NCBI GenBank assembly: GCA_903848465.1
Contig: CAINGK010000221.1
Location: forward strand, 19,050 to 83,049
Length of the DNA stretch: 64,000 nucleotides
Source of the DNA: an uncultured Verrucomicrobiota bacterium
GTDB lineage: Bacteria; Verrucomicrobiota; Verrucomicrobiia; Verrucomicrobiales; Verrucomicrobiaceae
Direction: 5' to 3'
Notes under the pieces: generated by a model
Seen by the model: the letters and a program-made list of their open reading frames with translations, nothing else
Databases searched by the model: none
Told to the model about the DNA's origin: nothing
Shown: one piece after another, positions 51,487 through 60,614 of the stretch
Position numbering within the stretch: position 1 is the stretch's first letter
How the letters are laid out: each line of letters opens with the position of its first letter
Translations under genes and position numbers: made by a program

Positions 51487-54141
51487 TCACACCACGATGT
51501 TCACCAGTTTGCCCGGCACGACGATGATTTTCTTGGGGGGCTTGCCTTCCATGAACTCCTGCACGCGGGCGCTGGCGAGGGCGATCTTTTCGATCTCCTC
51601 CTTGGTTGCCTGAATGGGCAGCCGGGCTTTGTCGCGCAGCTTGCCATTGACCTGGAAGACGATCTCCACCTCGTCCTCAATGAGGGCGGCGGGATCATAC
51701 TTCGGCCAGGTGGCATCGCTGAGCAGACCCTGCACGGCCAGCGCGGGGAACTTGCTGGCGATGCGGGCGTTCAGATCATCCGCGATGTGCGGGGCAAAGG
51801 GGCTGAGCACCTTGAGGAAGGTGACGATGGCGGAGGCGGGCATCACCTCTTCGGCCGTGAAGGTCTTGGTGCAGATCATCATCTGGCTGATGGCGGTGTT
51901 GAAGCTGAGCTTCTCAATGTCTTCACCGCATTTCTTGATGGTCTCATGCAGGGCTTTGGTGACCTGCTTGTTGGCAGGCACGTCTTGCAGCGCTTTCGAA
52001 ACGCTCCACACGCCTTCTTCACTGACTTCCATGACGAGACGCCAGACGCGGGCGAGGAAGCGGTACACGCCTTCCACACCTTTCATGCTCCAGGGCTTCA
52101 CCTGCTCCAGCGGGCCCATGAACATCTCATACAGGCGCAGCGAATCCGCGCCGTACTCTTTCACGACGTCATCGGGGTTCACCACGTTGCCGCGTGACTT
52201 GGACATCTTCTGGCCGTCTTCACCGAGGATGAGGCCTTGATTCACCAGACGCTGGAAGGGCTCCGGCGTGCTGACGTAACCAAGATCAAACAGCACCTTG
52301 TGCCAGAAACGCGCATAAAGCAGATGCAGCACCGCGTGCTCGGTGCCGCCGACGTAGAGATCCACGCCGCCTGGTTTCGTAGGGGAAGACAATGAGACAG
52401 GGAGACTATCAGATGGGGAGACCGTCTGATTGTCTGATTGTCTGACTGTCTGATCGTCTCCCAACCGCCCCGTCATCCAATAACGCTCCGCCTCCTCACC
52501 CACGAACCTTTGGTCATTCTGCGCGTCGCAGTAGCGCAGGTAGTACCAGCAGGAGCCCGCCCATTGCGGCATGGTGTTGAGTTCACGTGTGGCCGTGGCG
52601 GAATAGCGCACCCAGTCGGTGGCTTTGGAAAGAGGAGGCTCGGGAGTGCCGGTGGGCTTGAAGTCTTCCAGCGTCGGCGGCAGCAGCGGCAGTTCGCTCT
52701 CAGGAATGCTGCGGTGCTTGCCGTCTTCCCACACGATTGGGAAGGGCTCGCCCCAGTAGCGCTGACGGCTGAAGAGCCAGTCGCGCAGCTTGAAATTCAC
52801 GGTACCTTTGCCAAGGCCTTTTTCTTCGAGCCAGGCGGCGATTTTCTTTTTGGCCTCGGGCGTGGTCAGTCCGTCAAGGAATCCAGAATTCACCGCGATG
52901 CCGTGATCCGTGAAACCTTGCCAGTCCTTGCCTTCCGGCGGCTGCACCACCTGCTTGACCGGCAGTTCAAACTTCTGCGCAAACTCAAAGTCACGCTCAT
53001 CATGCGCAGGCACGGCCATGATGGCACCCGTGCCATAACCCATGAGTACGTAGTCGGCGATCCAGATTGGGATCTTCTCATCGTTCACGGGATTGATGGC
53101 ATACGCGCCGGTGAAGACGCCGGATTTATCCTTGGCGAGTTCGGTGCGTTCCATGTCGCTCTTGCGACCTGCTTTTTCGCGATACTCTTCGACGGCGGTG
53201 ATCTGCTCTTCGCTGACAAGTACATCGACGAGACGATGCTCTGGGGCGAGCACCATGTAGGTCGCGCCAAACAGGGTGTCAGGGCGTGTGGTGAAAACGG
53301 TGATCGTCTCTTCGCTTCCGGCCACCTTGAATTTCACCTCAGCGCCTTCGCTGCGGCCAATCCAGTTGCGCTGGTGCAGCTTGATGCTCTCCGGCCAGTC
53401 GAGGCCGTCGAGTTCATCGATCAAACGCTGGGCAAAGGCCGTGATGCGCAGCATCCACTGGCGCATGGGGCGGCGCTCCACGGGGAATCCGCCGACTTCG
53501 CTTTTGCCATCCACGACTTCTTCATTGGCCAGCACGGTGCCGAGTTCCGGGCACCAGTTCACGGGCGCGGAGGACACAAAGGCGAGGCGGCGTGAGTCGA
53601 TCTCTTCATGGGAAAGCCCCTTCCCTTCGAGTTCGGCGATGGGGCGTGCCTTGCCCGCTTCATTCACGTAGGAGTTGTACAGCTTCAGGAAGATCCATTG
53701 CGTCCATTTGAAGTAGCCGGGGTCGGTGGTGTTGACTTCACGATCCCAGTCGTAGGCGAAGCCGAGGCGTTTGAGCTGGCCGCGGAAGCCTTCGATGTTC
53801 TTCTCCGTCGTGGCACGCGGATGCTGGCCGGTCTTGATGGCGTATTGTTCGGCAGGCAGGCCGAAGGCATCCCAGCCCATGGGATGCAGCACGTTGAAGC
53901 CGGACATCTTCTTGAAGCGGCCGATGATGTCGGTGGCGGTGTAGCCTTCCGGATGCCCGACGTGCAGGCCTGCACCGCTGGGATAGGGGAACATGTCGAG
54001 CACGAAGTACTTCGGCTTCGAGGCGTCGAAATCGGCATCGCCGGGGTTCGGAGTGCGGAAGGCCTTTTTAGCCTCCCACACGTCCTGCCACTTCGGTTCA
54101 AACTCAGAGAATGGGAAGGCTTTGCGCTGCTCGCTGCTCAT
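51487..54141 (-). CDS. leuS: leucine--tRNA ligase, with an in-frame repeat insertion
   Basis: The enzyme is 884 residues from the ATG at 54141. Catalytic motifs are present: HVGHPEGYTATD (HIGH class) and GQKMSKSRGN (KMSKS). The CP1 editing domain (with TTRPDTLFGATYMVLAPEH) and the C-terminal anticodon-binding and leucine-specific domains follow. Between ERYWM and VDLYVGG, which are normally almost adjacent, lies a stretch of about 30 extra residues rich in Ser, Asp and Gln (GRLGDDQTVRQSDNQTV...). It comes from a DNA repeat at 52378-52472. The insertion keeps the frame, so the protein should still be made. Confidence 0.96.
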   Translation of the reverse strand: MSSEQRKAFPFSEFEPKWQDVWEAKKAFRTPNPGDADFDASKPKYFVLDMFPYPSGAGLHVGHPEGYTATDIIGRFKKMSGFNVLHPMGWDAFGLPAEQYAIKTGQHPRATTEKNIEGFRGQLKRLGFAYDWDREVNTTDPGYFKWTQWIFLKLYNSYVNEAGKARPIAELEGKGLSHEEIDSRRLAFVSSAPVNWCPELGTVLANEEVVDGKSEVGGFPVERRPMRQWMLRITAFAQRLIDELDGLDWPESIKLHQRNWIGRSEGAEVKFKVAGSEETITVFTTRPDTLFGATYMVLAPEHRLVDVLVSEEQITAVEEYREKAGRKSDMERTELAKDKSGVFTGAYAINPVNDEKIPIWIADYVLMGYGTGAIMAVPAHDERDFEFAQKFELPVKQVVQPPEGKDWQGFTDHGIAVNSGFLDGLTTPEAKKKIAAWLEEKGLGKGTVNFKLRDWLFSRQRYWGEPFPIVWEDGKHRSIPESELPLLPPTLEDFKPTGTPEPPLSKATDWVRYSATATRELNTMPQWAGSCWYYLRYCDAQNDQRFVGEEAERYWMTGRLGDDQTVRQSDNQTVSPSDSLPVSLSSPTKPGGVDLYVGGTEHAVLHLLYARFWHKVLFDLGYVSTPEPFQRLVNQGLILGEDGQKMSKSRGNVVNPDDVVKEYGADSLRLYEMFMGPLEQVKPWSMKGVEGVYRFLARVWRLVMEVSEEGVWSVSKALQDVPANKQVTKALHETIKKCGEDIEKLSFNTAISQMMICTKTFTAEEVMPASAIVTFLKVLSPFAPHIADDLNARIASKFPALAVQGLLSDATWPKYDPAALIEDEVEIVFQVNGKLRDKARLPIQATKEEIEKIALASARVQEFMEGKPPKKIIVVPGKLVNIVV
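52378..52472. repeat. repeat insertion inside leuS
   Basis: The DNA has four 8-bp units GTCTGATT / GTCTGACT / GTCTGATC in tandem and an inverted pair GGGAGAC (52400-52406) with GTCTCCC (52456-52462). The insertion is in frame and adds a Ser/Asp/Gln-rich loop to leucyl-tRNA synthetase. Confidence 0.75.
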
Positions 54142-54325
54142 AGGGGGCGCGAAAGAAGGCGAGGGTCGGAGAGAGGTCAAGCTGGCTGCGCGATCAAGTT
54201 GGGCATGGAGAAGGTGGACGCGGTGACCATAGCCTTGCATAGGCCTGGCATCATATGCCAAGGCCAGCCATTGTACTCAGAGTTTATGAGTGGGGGTCGG
54301 GAGACCCCCAAGCCTTGCTGTGGCC

Positions 54326-55450
54326 TCAGGGAACGTCGTAGGTTCCCAGTGCGGCGATGTCGAAGCGCTGGGAGCCGACTTCGTCGGCGATCTCGTTGAG
54401 GGCTTCGACTTCGGCGGTACTGAAGAGGAGGCCGCCAGCTTTGGCGGTGTGGGCGGCGTTTTGCGCTTCGGGCTGGCCGGGGAGCATGCAGTTCTCGTTG
54501 CCGTGGCCGAGGATGTCGTCGATCACGGCTTTGATGTTCTCGTTGAAGTTGCGACCGTTGGAGAAGAGGCCGGTGCTGATGGCATCGGGGTGGATGACCT
54601 GGAAGTAGAAGCTGCTGGTGCGCTTCTCGCCTGCGGGAAACGGTTTCGATTTGATGTCCGGGTGCGCACCGCCACCACGCAGGGTAGGCAGGCCACCGCC
54701 GATCATGCCGCCCATGACTTCGATGAGGAGGGAGAGTCCGTAGCCTTTGTGCGCGCCGAAGGGCAGCAGCCAGGCGGCTTCATTGGCATCGGTGGTCGGT
54801 TTGCCAGCGGCGTCCACGGCAGCGCCGGGAGGGAGCGGTTTGCCTTCGCGCTTGAGCTGCTGCACGCGGCCCATGGCCACGGTGGAGGTGGCCCAGTCAA
54901 TGACGATAGGGAAGCCGCAGGCGTCTTGCGTGGGCAGGCCCCAGGAGTGCGGGTTGGTGCCCAGCACGGGGAATTTGCCGCCAAAGGGCACGACTTCACC
55001 CAAAGTGGAGGTGCAGTTCGTGTAGGCGATGTAGCCTTTCTTGGCGGCGTCCATGACGTAGCCGCCGCCCCAGAGGTAGTGGAAGGCGTTGTCCACGCTG
55101 ACCTGGCCGATGCCGTATTTGTCTGCCATCTGCATGCAGCGCTCCATGGCGCTGAAGGCGACGCTTTGGCCGAGCTTGAGGTGGCCGTCCCAGGCTTCGC
55201 TGGCGGCGAAGGGCTTCTTAATGACTTCGATCTCGGCACCCGGCTTGCAGCCGCCGGTGGCGCTGCCAAAGAGGTGGTCGAGATGCAGGGCCTTGATGGC
55301 ATTGTGGGTGCGGATGCCATGCGCGGAGGCCATCTCACAAAACCGGGCGCCGTCCTCGGCCTCCACCTGAGTGTAGCCACGGTGCTGGTAGGCAGCGCGG
55401 ACGAGGGCGTTGTGGGCTTCTGTGGGGACGATGTGGTAAGTGGTAGGCAT
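54326..55450 (-). CDS. Ldh/malate dehydrogenase-family NAD(P)-dependent oxidoreductase
   Basis: From the ATG at 55450 the protein is 374 residues. Family segments include FCEMASAHGIRTHNAIKAL near the N-terminus, TSTLGEVVPFGGKFPVLGTNPHS in the cofactor region, IVIDWATSTVAMGRV and LPFGAHKGYGLSLLIEVMGG. Members reduce or oxidise alpha-hydroxy acids such as malate, L-lactate, ureidoglycolate or cyclic imino acids; the substrate is not predictable here. A cytochrome c gene lies upstream on the same strand with a hairpin between them. Confidence 0.88.
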   Translation of the reverse strand: MPTTYHIVPTEAHNALVRAAYQHRGYTQVEAEDGARFCEMASAHGIRTHNAIKALHLDHLFGSATGGCKPGAEIEVIKKPFAASEAWDGHLKLGQSVAFSAMERCMQMADKYGIGQVSVDNAFHYLWGGGYVMDAAKKGYIAYTNCTSTLGEVVPFGGKFPVLGTNPHSWGLPTQDACGFPIVIDWATSTVAMGRVQQLKREGKPLPPGAAVDAAGKPTTDANEAAWLLPFGAHKGYGLSLLIEVMGGMIGGGLPTLRGGGAHPDIKSKPFPAGEKRTSSFYFQVIHPDAISTGLFSNGRNFNENIKAVIDDILGHGNENCMLPGQPEAQNAAHTAKAGGLLFSTAEVEALNEIADEVGSQRFDIAALGTYDVP

Positions 55451-55501
55451 GGTTGGCGGATATTGGAGCATCCGCTTGGACACGCAAGAAGCAGAAATGA
55501 A

Positions 55502-55531
55502 GAAGGCTCCGTTCTTGCGAGCGGAGCCTTC
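55502..55531 (-). terminator. hairpin between cytochrome c and the Ldh-family gene
   Basis: GAAGGCTCCG (55502-55511) pairs perfectly with CGGAGCCTTC (55522-55531). It sits just downstream of the cytochrome c gene on the minus strand. The T-rich tail is poor, so it may be a weak terminator or attenuator. Confidence 0.6.
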
Positions 55532-55567
55532 GGAAGTCACGGCCATGCAGGGGCCGTCGCCCAGTCC

Positions 55568-55927
55568 TTAATCCTTTTTGGCGGGCTTGAAGACGTCGTG
55601 GCAGGCCTTGCAGTTGACGGCCTTCTTCCACTCGCTCATGCCGCTGGCGTCCTTGGCTTTCACTTTGTTGAGCGCAGCGACCATGGACTTGCACTTTTCC
55701 ACCCAAGCGGTCTTCTCACCCTTCGGCGGTGTGGCAGCGCAGATGGCCTGCACGCACTTGATCAGGGAGTCGAGTTCGGCGTCGCTGGCTTCGCCTTTGC
55801 CGACTTTCTTGGCGATGGCATCTTCAGGTTTGAAATTCTTCTTCATCGCTTCCTTGATGAGGTCGTCGGCTGAAGCGGTGCTGAGGCTGATGGCGAGGCA
55901 GAGGAGGGAGAGAGCTGTTTTCTTCAT
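55568..55927 (-). CDS. exported mono-haem c-type cytochrome
   Basis: The 119-residue protein has a signal peptide (MKKTALSLLCLAISLSTASA). A single CKACH haem motif lies near the C-terminus in VNCKACHDVFKPAKKD, the position typical of cytochrome c' (four-helix bundle) rather than class I cytochromes, where it is near the N-terminus. Two Cys pairs at 'IKCVQAICAA' and 'EKCKSMV' add a possible disulfide. It should be periplasmic and carry electrons or bind NO-like ligands (inference). Confidence 0.82.
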   Translation of the reverse strand: MKKTALSLLCLAISLSTASADDLIKEAMKKNFKPEDAIAKKVGKGEASDAELDSLIKCVQAICAATPPKGEKTAWVEKCKSMVAALNKVKAKDASGMSEWKKAVNCKACHDVFKPAKKD

Positions 55928-56206
55928 GGGGTGTCTGACGTCTGGGATGATATGATATGTTGGAGGAGAGGAGCCGCAGCGCGCACGGCATTGGAAAAAC
56001 GCAATTTGAGCAGTTCTTTAACCAACAGCCGAGTGCATTATTTCCAATTTCACCTTTTTAATTCCATGAAGCGGTTTGCGTCAATGATGGAATCATAGGC
56101 GGAGCATTCTTCCTGCCTTCGGGCCATGATTGGCGCGTGAAATGCGCTTGGCACCCCCTGATTTCTCCCTTTACTCAAAGGCCCCGAACCTCCTCCCAAG
56201 ACACAC

Positions 56207-57745
56207 ATGCCCATCGCCCGCGCCCTGCTTTCTGTATCCGACAAATCCGGCCTTCTCGACTTCGCCAAAGGCTTGGCGGCGCTCGGGGTGGAGCTGCTTT
56301 CCACGGGGGGCACGTCCAAGCACCTCAAGGACGGCGGCCTCAAGGTCACGGATGTGTCTGAGCACACCGGCTTTCCTGAGATGTTCGATGGCCGCGTGAA
56401 GACGCTGCACCCGAAGGTCCACGGTGGCTTGCTCCAGCGCCGCGACAACGACGAGGACAAGAAGAACGCCCAGAAGCACGACATCCCGTGCATCGACCTC
56501 GTGGTGGTCAATCTCTACCCCTTTGAGCAGACCATCGCCAAGAAGGACGTGACGCTGGAAGAAGCCATCGAAAACATCGACATCGGCGGTCCTTCCATGC
56601 TGCGCAGCGCGGCGAAGAACCACCGCTGGGTCACGGTGATCACCGATCCGGCAGATTACAGCGTGGTGCTGGAAGAGATGAAGGAGCATGCTGGCGATAC
56701 CACCCTGGCCACGCGCGAGCGCCTGGCCTGCAAGGTCTTCCAGCGCACCGGGGCCTACGACTCCGCCATCGCCGCCTACCTCAATAAGGAGCAGACCACG
56801 CAGAAGACCTTCAACCTCAGCCTGCCACTCTACGCCGAGCTGCGCTACGGCGACAATCCGCACCAGAAGACCTCCCTTTACGGCAACTTCGGTGACTACT
56901 TCGTCAAGCTGCACGGCAAGGACCTCAGCTACACCAACGTGCTGGACATCCACGCGGCTGCTGAGATCGCCCTGGAATTCCGCCGCCCCACCGTGGCCAT
57001 CCTCAAGCACACCAATCCCTGCGGCGTCGGCTGCGCGGACGAAGACCTGCGCGAGGCCTGGCAGAAAGCCTTTGAAACCGACAAGCAGGCCCCGTTTGGC
57101 GGCGTCATCGTGGTGAACCGCAGCATGACCATCGGTCTGGCTCGCATCATCTCGGAGATCTTCACCGATGTCATCATCGCCCCGGATTTCGATGCCGACG
57201 CCCGCGCGCTGCTGCAGAAGAAAAAGAACCTCCGCCTCATCCAGATGCTGCCCGGCGTGGCCGAAGCCCTCACCGAGCCGATCATCCGCTCGGCCCCTGG
57301 CGGCGCGATGGTCATGGACAGCGACTCCCGCGCCCTCGGCCTGGACGACCTGGAGTCCAAAGTCAAAACCATCCGCCCGCCCACCCGCGACGAACTCGAA
57401 GCCATGCGCTTTGGCTGGCGCGTGGTGAAGCACGTGAAGTCCAACGCCATCGTCTTCTCCACCGGAGATCGCACCCTGGCCATCGGCGCTGGGCAGATGA
57501 GCCGCGTGGACTCCTGCCGCATCGCGGTGTGGAAGGCCAAGGAAGCCGGACTCTCCCTCAAAGGCAGCATCGTCGCCTCAGACGCCATGTTCCCCTTCCC
57601 CGACGGCCTCATCGCCGCCGCCGAAGCCGGAGCCACCGCCGCCATCCAGCCCGGCGGCTCCGTGAAGGACGAAGACGTGATCAAAGCCGCGAATGAGCAC
57701 AAACTGGCGATGTGCTTCACTGGCGTGCGGCACTTCCTGCATTAG
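56207..57745 (+). CDS. purH: bifunctional AICAR transformylase / IMP cyclohydrolase
   Basis: The 512-residue protein catalyses the last two steps of IMP synthesis: formyl transfer to AICAR, then ring closure. The N-terminal IMPCHase domain (about 1-195) has ALLSVSDKSGLLDFA, STGGTSKHL, FPEMFDGRVKTLHPKVHGG and VVNLYPF; the C-terminal AICARFT domain has YGDNPHQK, LKHTNPCGV and FPDGLIAAAEAGATAAIQPGGSVKDE. The start ATG at 56207 is directly before the conserved MPIARALLS. Length matches the family (about 520). The gene stands alone with no other purine genes nearby. Confidence 0.97.
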   Translation: MPIARALLSVSDKSGLLDFAKGLAALGVELLSTGGTSKHLKDGGLKVTDVSEHTGFPEMFDGRVKTLHPKVHGGLLQRRDNDEDKKNAQKHDIPCIDLVVVNLYPFEQTIAKKDVTLEEAIENIDIGGPSMLRSAAKNHRWVTVITDPADYSVVLEEMKEHAGDTTLATRERLACKVFQRTGAYDSAIAAYLNKEQTTQKTFNLSLPLYAELRYGDNPHQKTSLYGNFGDYFVKLHGKDLSYTNVLDIHAAAEIALEFRRPTVAILKHTNPCGVGCADEDLREAWQKAFETDKQAPFGGVIVVNRSMTIGLARIISEIFTDVIIAPDFDADARALLQKKKNLRLIQMLPGVAEALTEPIIRSAPGGAMVMDSDSRALGLDDLESKVKTIRPPTRDELEAMRFGWRVVKHVKSNAIVFSTGDRTLAIGAGQMSRVDSCRIAVWKAKEAGLSLKGSIVASDAMFPFPDGLIAAAEAGATAAIQPGGSVKDEDVIKAANEHKLAMCFTGVRHFLH

Positions 57746-58012
57746 GATGGATCGAGTCACGAACTTCGACGCGGAATGCTGCCCTCATTTCGCGTCAGGT
57801 GCTCACATGGCTTCGTCCCACTGTCAGTCATTGACACCTCCTGCCGTCTCGTGCCATTGCTAGCATGAGCACAGGTGGGTGTGAATCTTGCAACATTTTC
57901 CCAAGCGAATGCCCAGTGAGCATGGTGCCCAAGGTCTTCCGACTTTACAGGGTTTTCTTCCACCTCGCAGGTCAGCCGGTTTCATAAAAGATCCCTTATG
58001 ACCGCGACACTT
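57746..58012. other. intergenic region, nothing recognised
   Basis: The 267 bases between purH and the convergent GIY-YIG gene hold no recognisable gene, repeat or terminator. Composition shifts from GC-rich to AT-rich at about 57990, the edge of the low-GC gene that follows. Confidence 0.4.
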
Positions 58013-58693
58013 CTACGCATCGTGCTTTTGACCTAAAATTTTATTAAAGATTGGCAGCTTACCATTGAGCGCAACAAAACGATCTAACCAAAAAGACTCC
58101 CACTTTTTTTGTTCATTTTCATCCTCGATTAACGAGAATTCGATAATCTCAAAATCCCAGGCGTCTCGTTCGCTACTATTGAGCCGCGATTTTATTTGCC
58201 CTCGGCCGATGTATACAATCTCATCGCCCCGCTTGTATCGGTAGATTCCCCGACAAGTTGATGGAATTTGGCTTTTGTCACTTACGCGAGTCTCAAATGA
58301 TGGTGCGATGTCGATGGCCCACAATTGATTTAGGTTATCCCATCTTGGCTCGAACTTCTTAGCTGAAGAATCTTCACTGGTGGCAAGTGCCTTCAACCAG
58401 AGATGATCCTTCATTAGGCCAGATACTTGAACTACTCGGCCACCCTTTTCTTTATTTGCTCCGCCGTCGCCCGTGAGTACTAGCGAATCCGAGTCGCTGC
58501 CATCATTGACGAATTTGAAACCCACTCGGTAATGTGCTGGATCAACGAAGACGATAACATGGGACTTGCTGTCAAGGCCAGCAACCCGAGCGAAGAGCGA
58601 GTTAAACGCGAAAACATCCTTTCGAATAGTTACCAAACTCACGGGTTCAGGCATTGCGCCTCCCTTACGCTTATATTTGATCCAGTCAGACAT
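58013..58693 (-). CDS. GIY-YIG nuclease-fold protein with a novel N-terminal region
   Basis: The 226-residue protein has a C-terminal GIY-YIG domain (about 147-226): GIY at 149-151, YIG at 161-163, the catalytic Arg in IKSRL near 171, Glu in EQKKWESFWLDR near 196, and Asn in IFNK near 217. The N-terminal 145 residues (KGGAMPEPVSLVTIRKDVFAF, then 'FVDPAHYRVGFKFVNDGSD') are not recognised and may bind DNA or another partner. The gene is much richer in AT than its neighbours and is flanked by non-coding AT-rich DNA, suggesting recent transfer. No mobile partner gene is adjacent. Confidence 0.75.
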   Translation of the reverse strand: MSDWIKYKRKGGAMPEPVSLVTIRKDVFAFNSLFARVAGLDSKSHVIVFVDPAHYRVGFKFVNDGSDSDSLVLTGDGGANKEKGGRVVQVSGLMKDHLWLKALATSEDSSAKKFEPRWDNLNQLWAIDIAPSFETRVSDKSQIPSTCRGIYRYKRGDEIVYIGRGQIKSRLNSSERDAWDFEIIEFSLIEDENEQKKWESFWLDRFVALNGKLPIFNKILGQKHDA

Positions 58694-58788
58694 ATTTTAA
58701 AGCAATGGAATCCTAAATGAGATTGTCAAGATTCAGGAAATGTGGCCCGCGAAATATTATAGAAGCAATTGGCTGATTTACGCCCCCC

Positions 58789-59958
58789 TCACCAGCTAGC
58801 CACCACCTCATACGCATACCCGCGCAGATACTCCGTCTCCGGGATCGTCGCCAGGATCGGATGATCGGGGCGCTGGGTGTAGGTCGTGACGCGGCGCAGG
58901 GTCTTCTTGGCATCCACGGCGGCATCGGTGATGCTGCTGTGGAATTCCTCGGCGCTGACGTGGTGGGAGCAGGTGAAAGTGGCGAAGATGCCGCCGGGCT
59001 CCAGCATCTTCATGGCGCGCAGGTGGATCTCCTTGTAGCCGCGCAGGGCGTCGCGTACGGAGCTTTTGGTCTTGGTGAAGGACGGCGGATCGAGGATGAT
59101 CAAATCGTAGCGGGCGTCGGCGGCTTCGTTGCGCTTGAGGAAGTCGAAGCAGTTTTCGGCGATGCACTGAATCTGCACGTCTGCGATGGCGGCGTTCTGC
59201 TTGGCCACCTCGGTGGCGGATTCGCTGATGTCCACGGCGGTGACTTCGCTGGCACCGGCGAGCGCACAGGCCTGGGCGAAGCCGCCCTGATTGGAGAAGC
59301 AGTCGAGCACACGGCGGCCTTTGGCCAACGCGGACACAAGCTGGTAGTTGTCGAGCTGATCCAGATACAGCCCCGTCTTCTGGCCTTCGAGTAGATCAGC
59401 ATGGAAGGCGCTGCCCTGATAGCGCACCACATACGGCGTGGGTGTCTCGCCACTGATCACGCCTTTGATCTGCTCCATGCCCTCGGCCTTGCGCACCGCG
59501 CCCTCGTTGCGCTCGACGATGCCGCGTGGCTTCAGCACGTCGTTCAGCGCCTGGATGATGAGGTCCTTGCGCAGATCCATCGCCAGCGTGAGCGTTTGCA
59601 GCACCAGGAAGTCGCCGTAGCGGTCCACGATGAGGCCGGGGATGCCGTCGGATTCGCTCCAGACAATGCGGCACAGATTCAGATCCACCCCGGCAGCCTC
59701 GCGCACCTTGATCGCCCGCTGGATGCGGCGGGTGAAGAAGTCGAGGTCCAGGTCCTGGCGGCGATACGAAAACAACCGTGCCGAAATCTGCGACTGCGGA
59801 TTGTAAATGGCGCTGCCCAGCGGCTTGCCCCGCACATCCTGCAAATGCACGACATCCCCCGGCTTGGGATCGCCGAAGCGCTTCTGGATTTCAGTGGCAT
59901 AGACCCAAAGGTGGCCGTGGAAAAGGCGGGCGCGTGGCTGGACGGTGAGGGTGGGCAT
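58789..59958 (-). CDS. class I SAM-dependent rRNA methyltransferase, RlmI-like
   Basis: From the ATG at 59958 the product is 389 residues. An N-terminal PUA domain (LTVQPRARLFHGHLWVYATEI, then GDVVHLQDVRGKPLGSAIYNP) precedes an EEHEE-like region and a Rossmann methyltransferase domain with VLDCFSNQGGFAQACALAGASEVTAVDIS and DLIILDPPSFTKTK. These are the signatures of the RlmI/YccW family that methylates cytosine C5 at position 1962 of 23S rRNA. The C-terminal CSHHVSAEEF segment also matches. The frame can be extended to 60024 but the extra part is Pro-rich intergenic translation. Confidence 0.92.
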   Translation of the reverse strand: MPTLTVQPRARLFHGHLWVYATEIQKRFGDPKPGDVVHLQDVRGKPLGSAIYNPQSQISARLFSYRRQDLDLDFFTRRIQRAIKVREAAGVDLNLCRIVWSESDGIPGLIVDRYGDFLVLQTLTLAMDLRKDLIIQALNDVLKPRGIVERNEGAVRKAEGMEQIKGVISGETPTPYVVRYQGSAFHADLLEGQKTGLYLDQLDNYQLVSALAKGRRVLDCFSNQGGFAQACALAGASEVTAVDISESATEVAKQNAAIADVQIQCIAENCFDFLKRNEAADARYDLIILDPPSFTKTKSSVRDALRGYKEIHLRAMKMLEPGGIFATFTCSHHVSAEEFHSSITDAAVDAKKTLRRVTTYTQRPDHPILATIPETEYLRGYAYEVVASW

Positions 59959-60614
59959 GGGTGGGAGGAAGAGGCTGGGTGGTTGATAGACAGGTCTGGG
60001 AGGATGGTAGAGCGGTTGGGGCAAATGACGAATGCAGAATGACGAATGACGAATGACGAATGACGAATCAATGTCGTTAAGTTAAGCAAAATAGACCGCG
60101 AAGGTGTATTGTTCACAACGCGAATGAGCACGAATTTCAGAGTTCAGAATTCCTCTGCATTCGCGGTCATTCGTGGCCATTCGCGTTTGAAATCTTAACT
60201 TAACGACATTGAATGACGAATGACGAAGCAGTGTCGTTGATACTGCGGCGCATCACCCACTTTCCAAAGTAAACCCTCTCAAAATAAGTGGGTGATGTGC
60301 TCCCGTCGATCGACCACGACAGGGACGGCGAACCTTTTTGGCTGCCTGCGTTGTGACAGACCCGGAATCACGGACCCGCACAGCGGTTCCCTACCACCCC
60401 TGAGGTGCCGCGCCACGCAGAGCCGGTAGGGATGCGTTGTGCGCGTCCCTAGAATACTTCGTCCCAGCGCGCGCTGCTGACTCACTCGTCCCCCACCTTT
60501 CCTGCCACTCCGTCTCCGATTCGTGCGATACGACCGTGCATCAGTCATCCGCAAAACTAGCCCCTCGCAAAATGCAAGTCGGTGATGCGCAGCAGTCGAT
60601 TGACTCCCCATACC
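59959..60614. repeat. repeat-rich intergenic region with a nested palindrome and 7-bp tandem repeats
   Basis: Tandem AATGACG (7-bp) units occur at about 60030-60067 and again near 60212-60226, flanking a nested palindrome. Its outer arms are a perfect 19-bp inverted repeat, 60068-60086 with 60194-60212. Inner pairs are GACCGCGAA (60094-60102) with TTCGCGGTC (60160-60168) and CGCGAATGAGCACGAA (60119-60134) with TTCGTGGCCATTCGCG (60170-60185). A further hairpin is TAGGGATGCG (60427-60436) with CGCGTCCCTA (60442-60451). The rest, up to 60614, has no gene. Confidence 0.7.

Noticed and set aside
50618..54141. T-box or other regulatory link between tRNA-Leu and leuS
   Set aside because: The tRNA is on the opposite strand and downstream of leuS; no T-box-like leader is visible before the leuS start.
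57746..58012. Integrase or attachment-site remnant beside the AT-rich gene
   Set aside because: No integrase motif, direct repeat or tRNA lies at either border.
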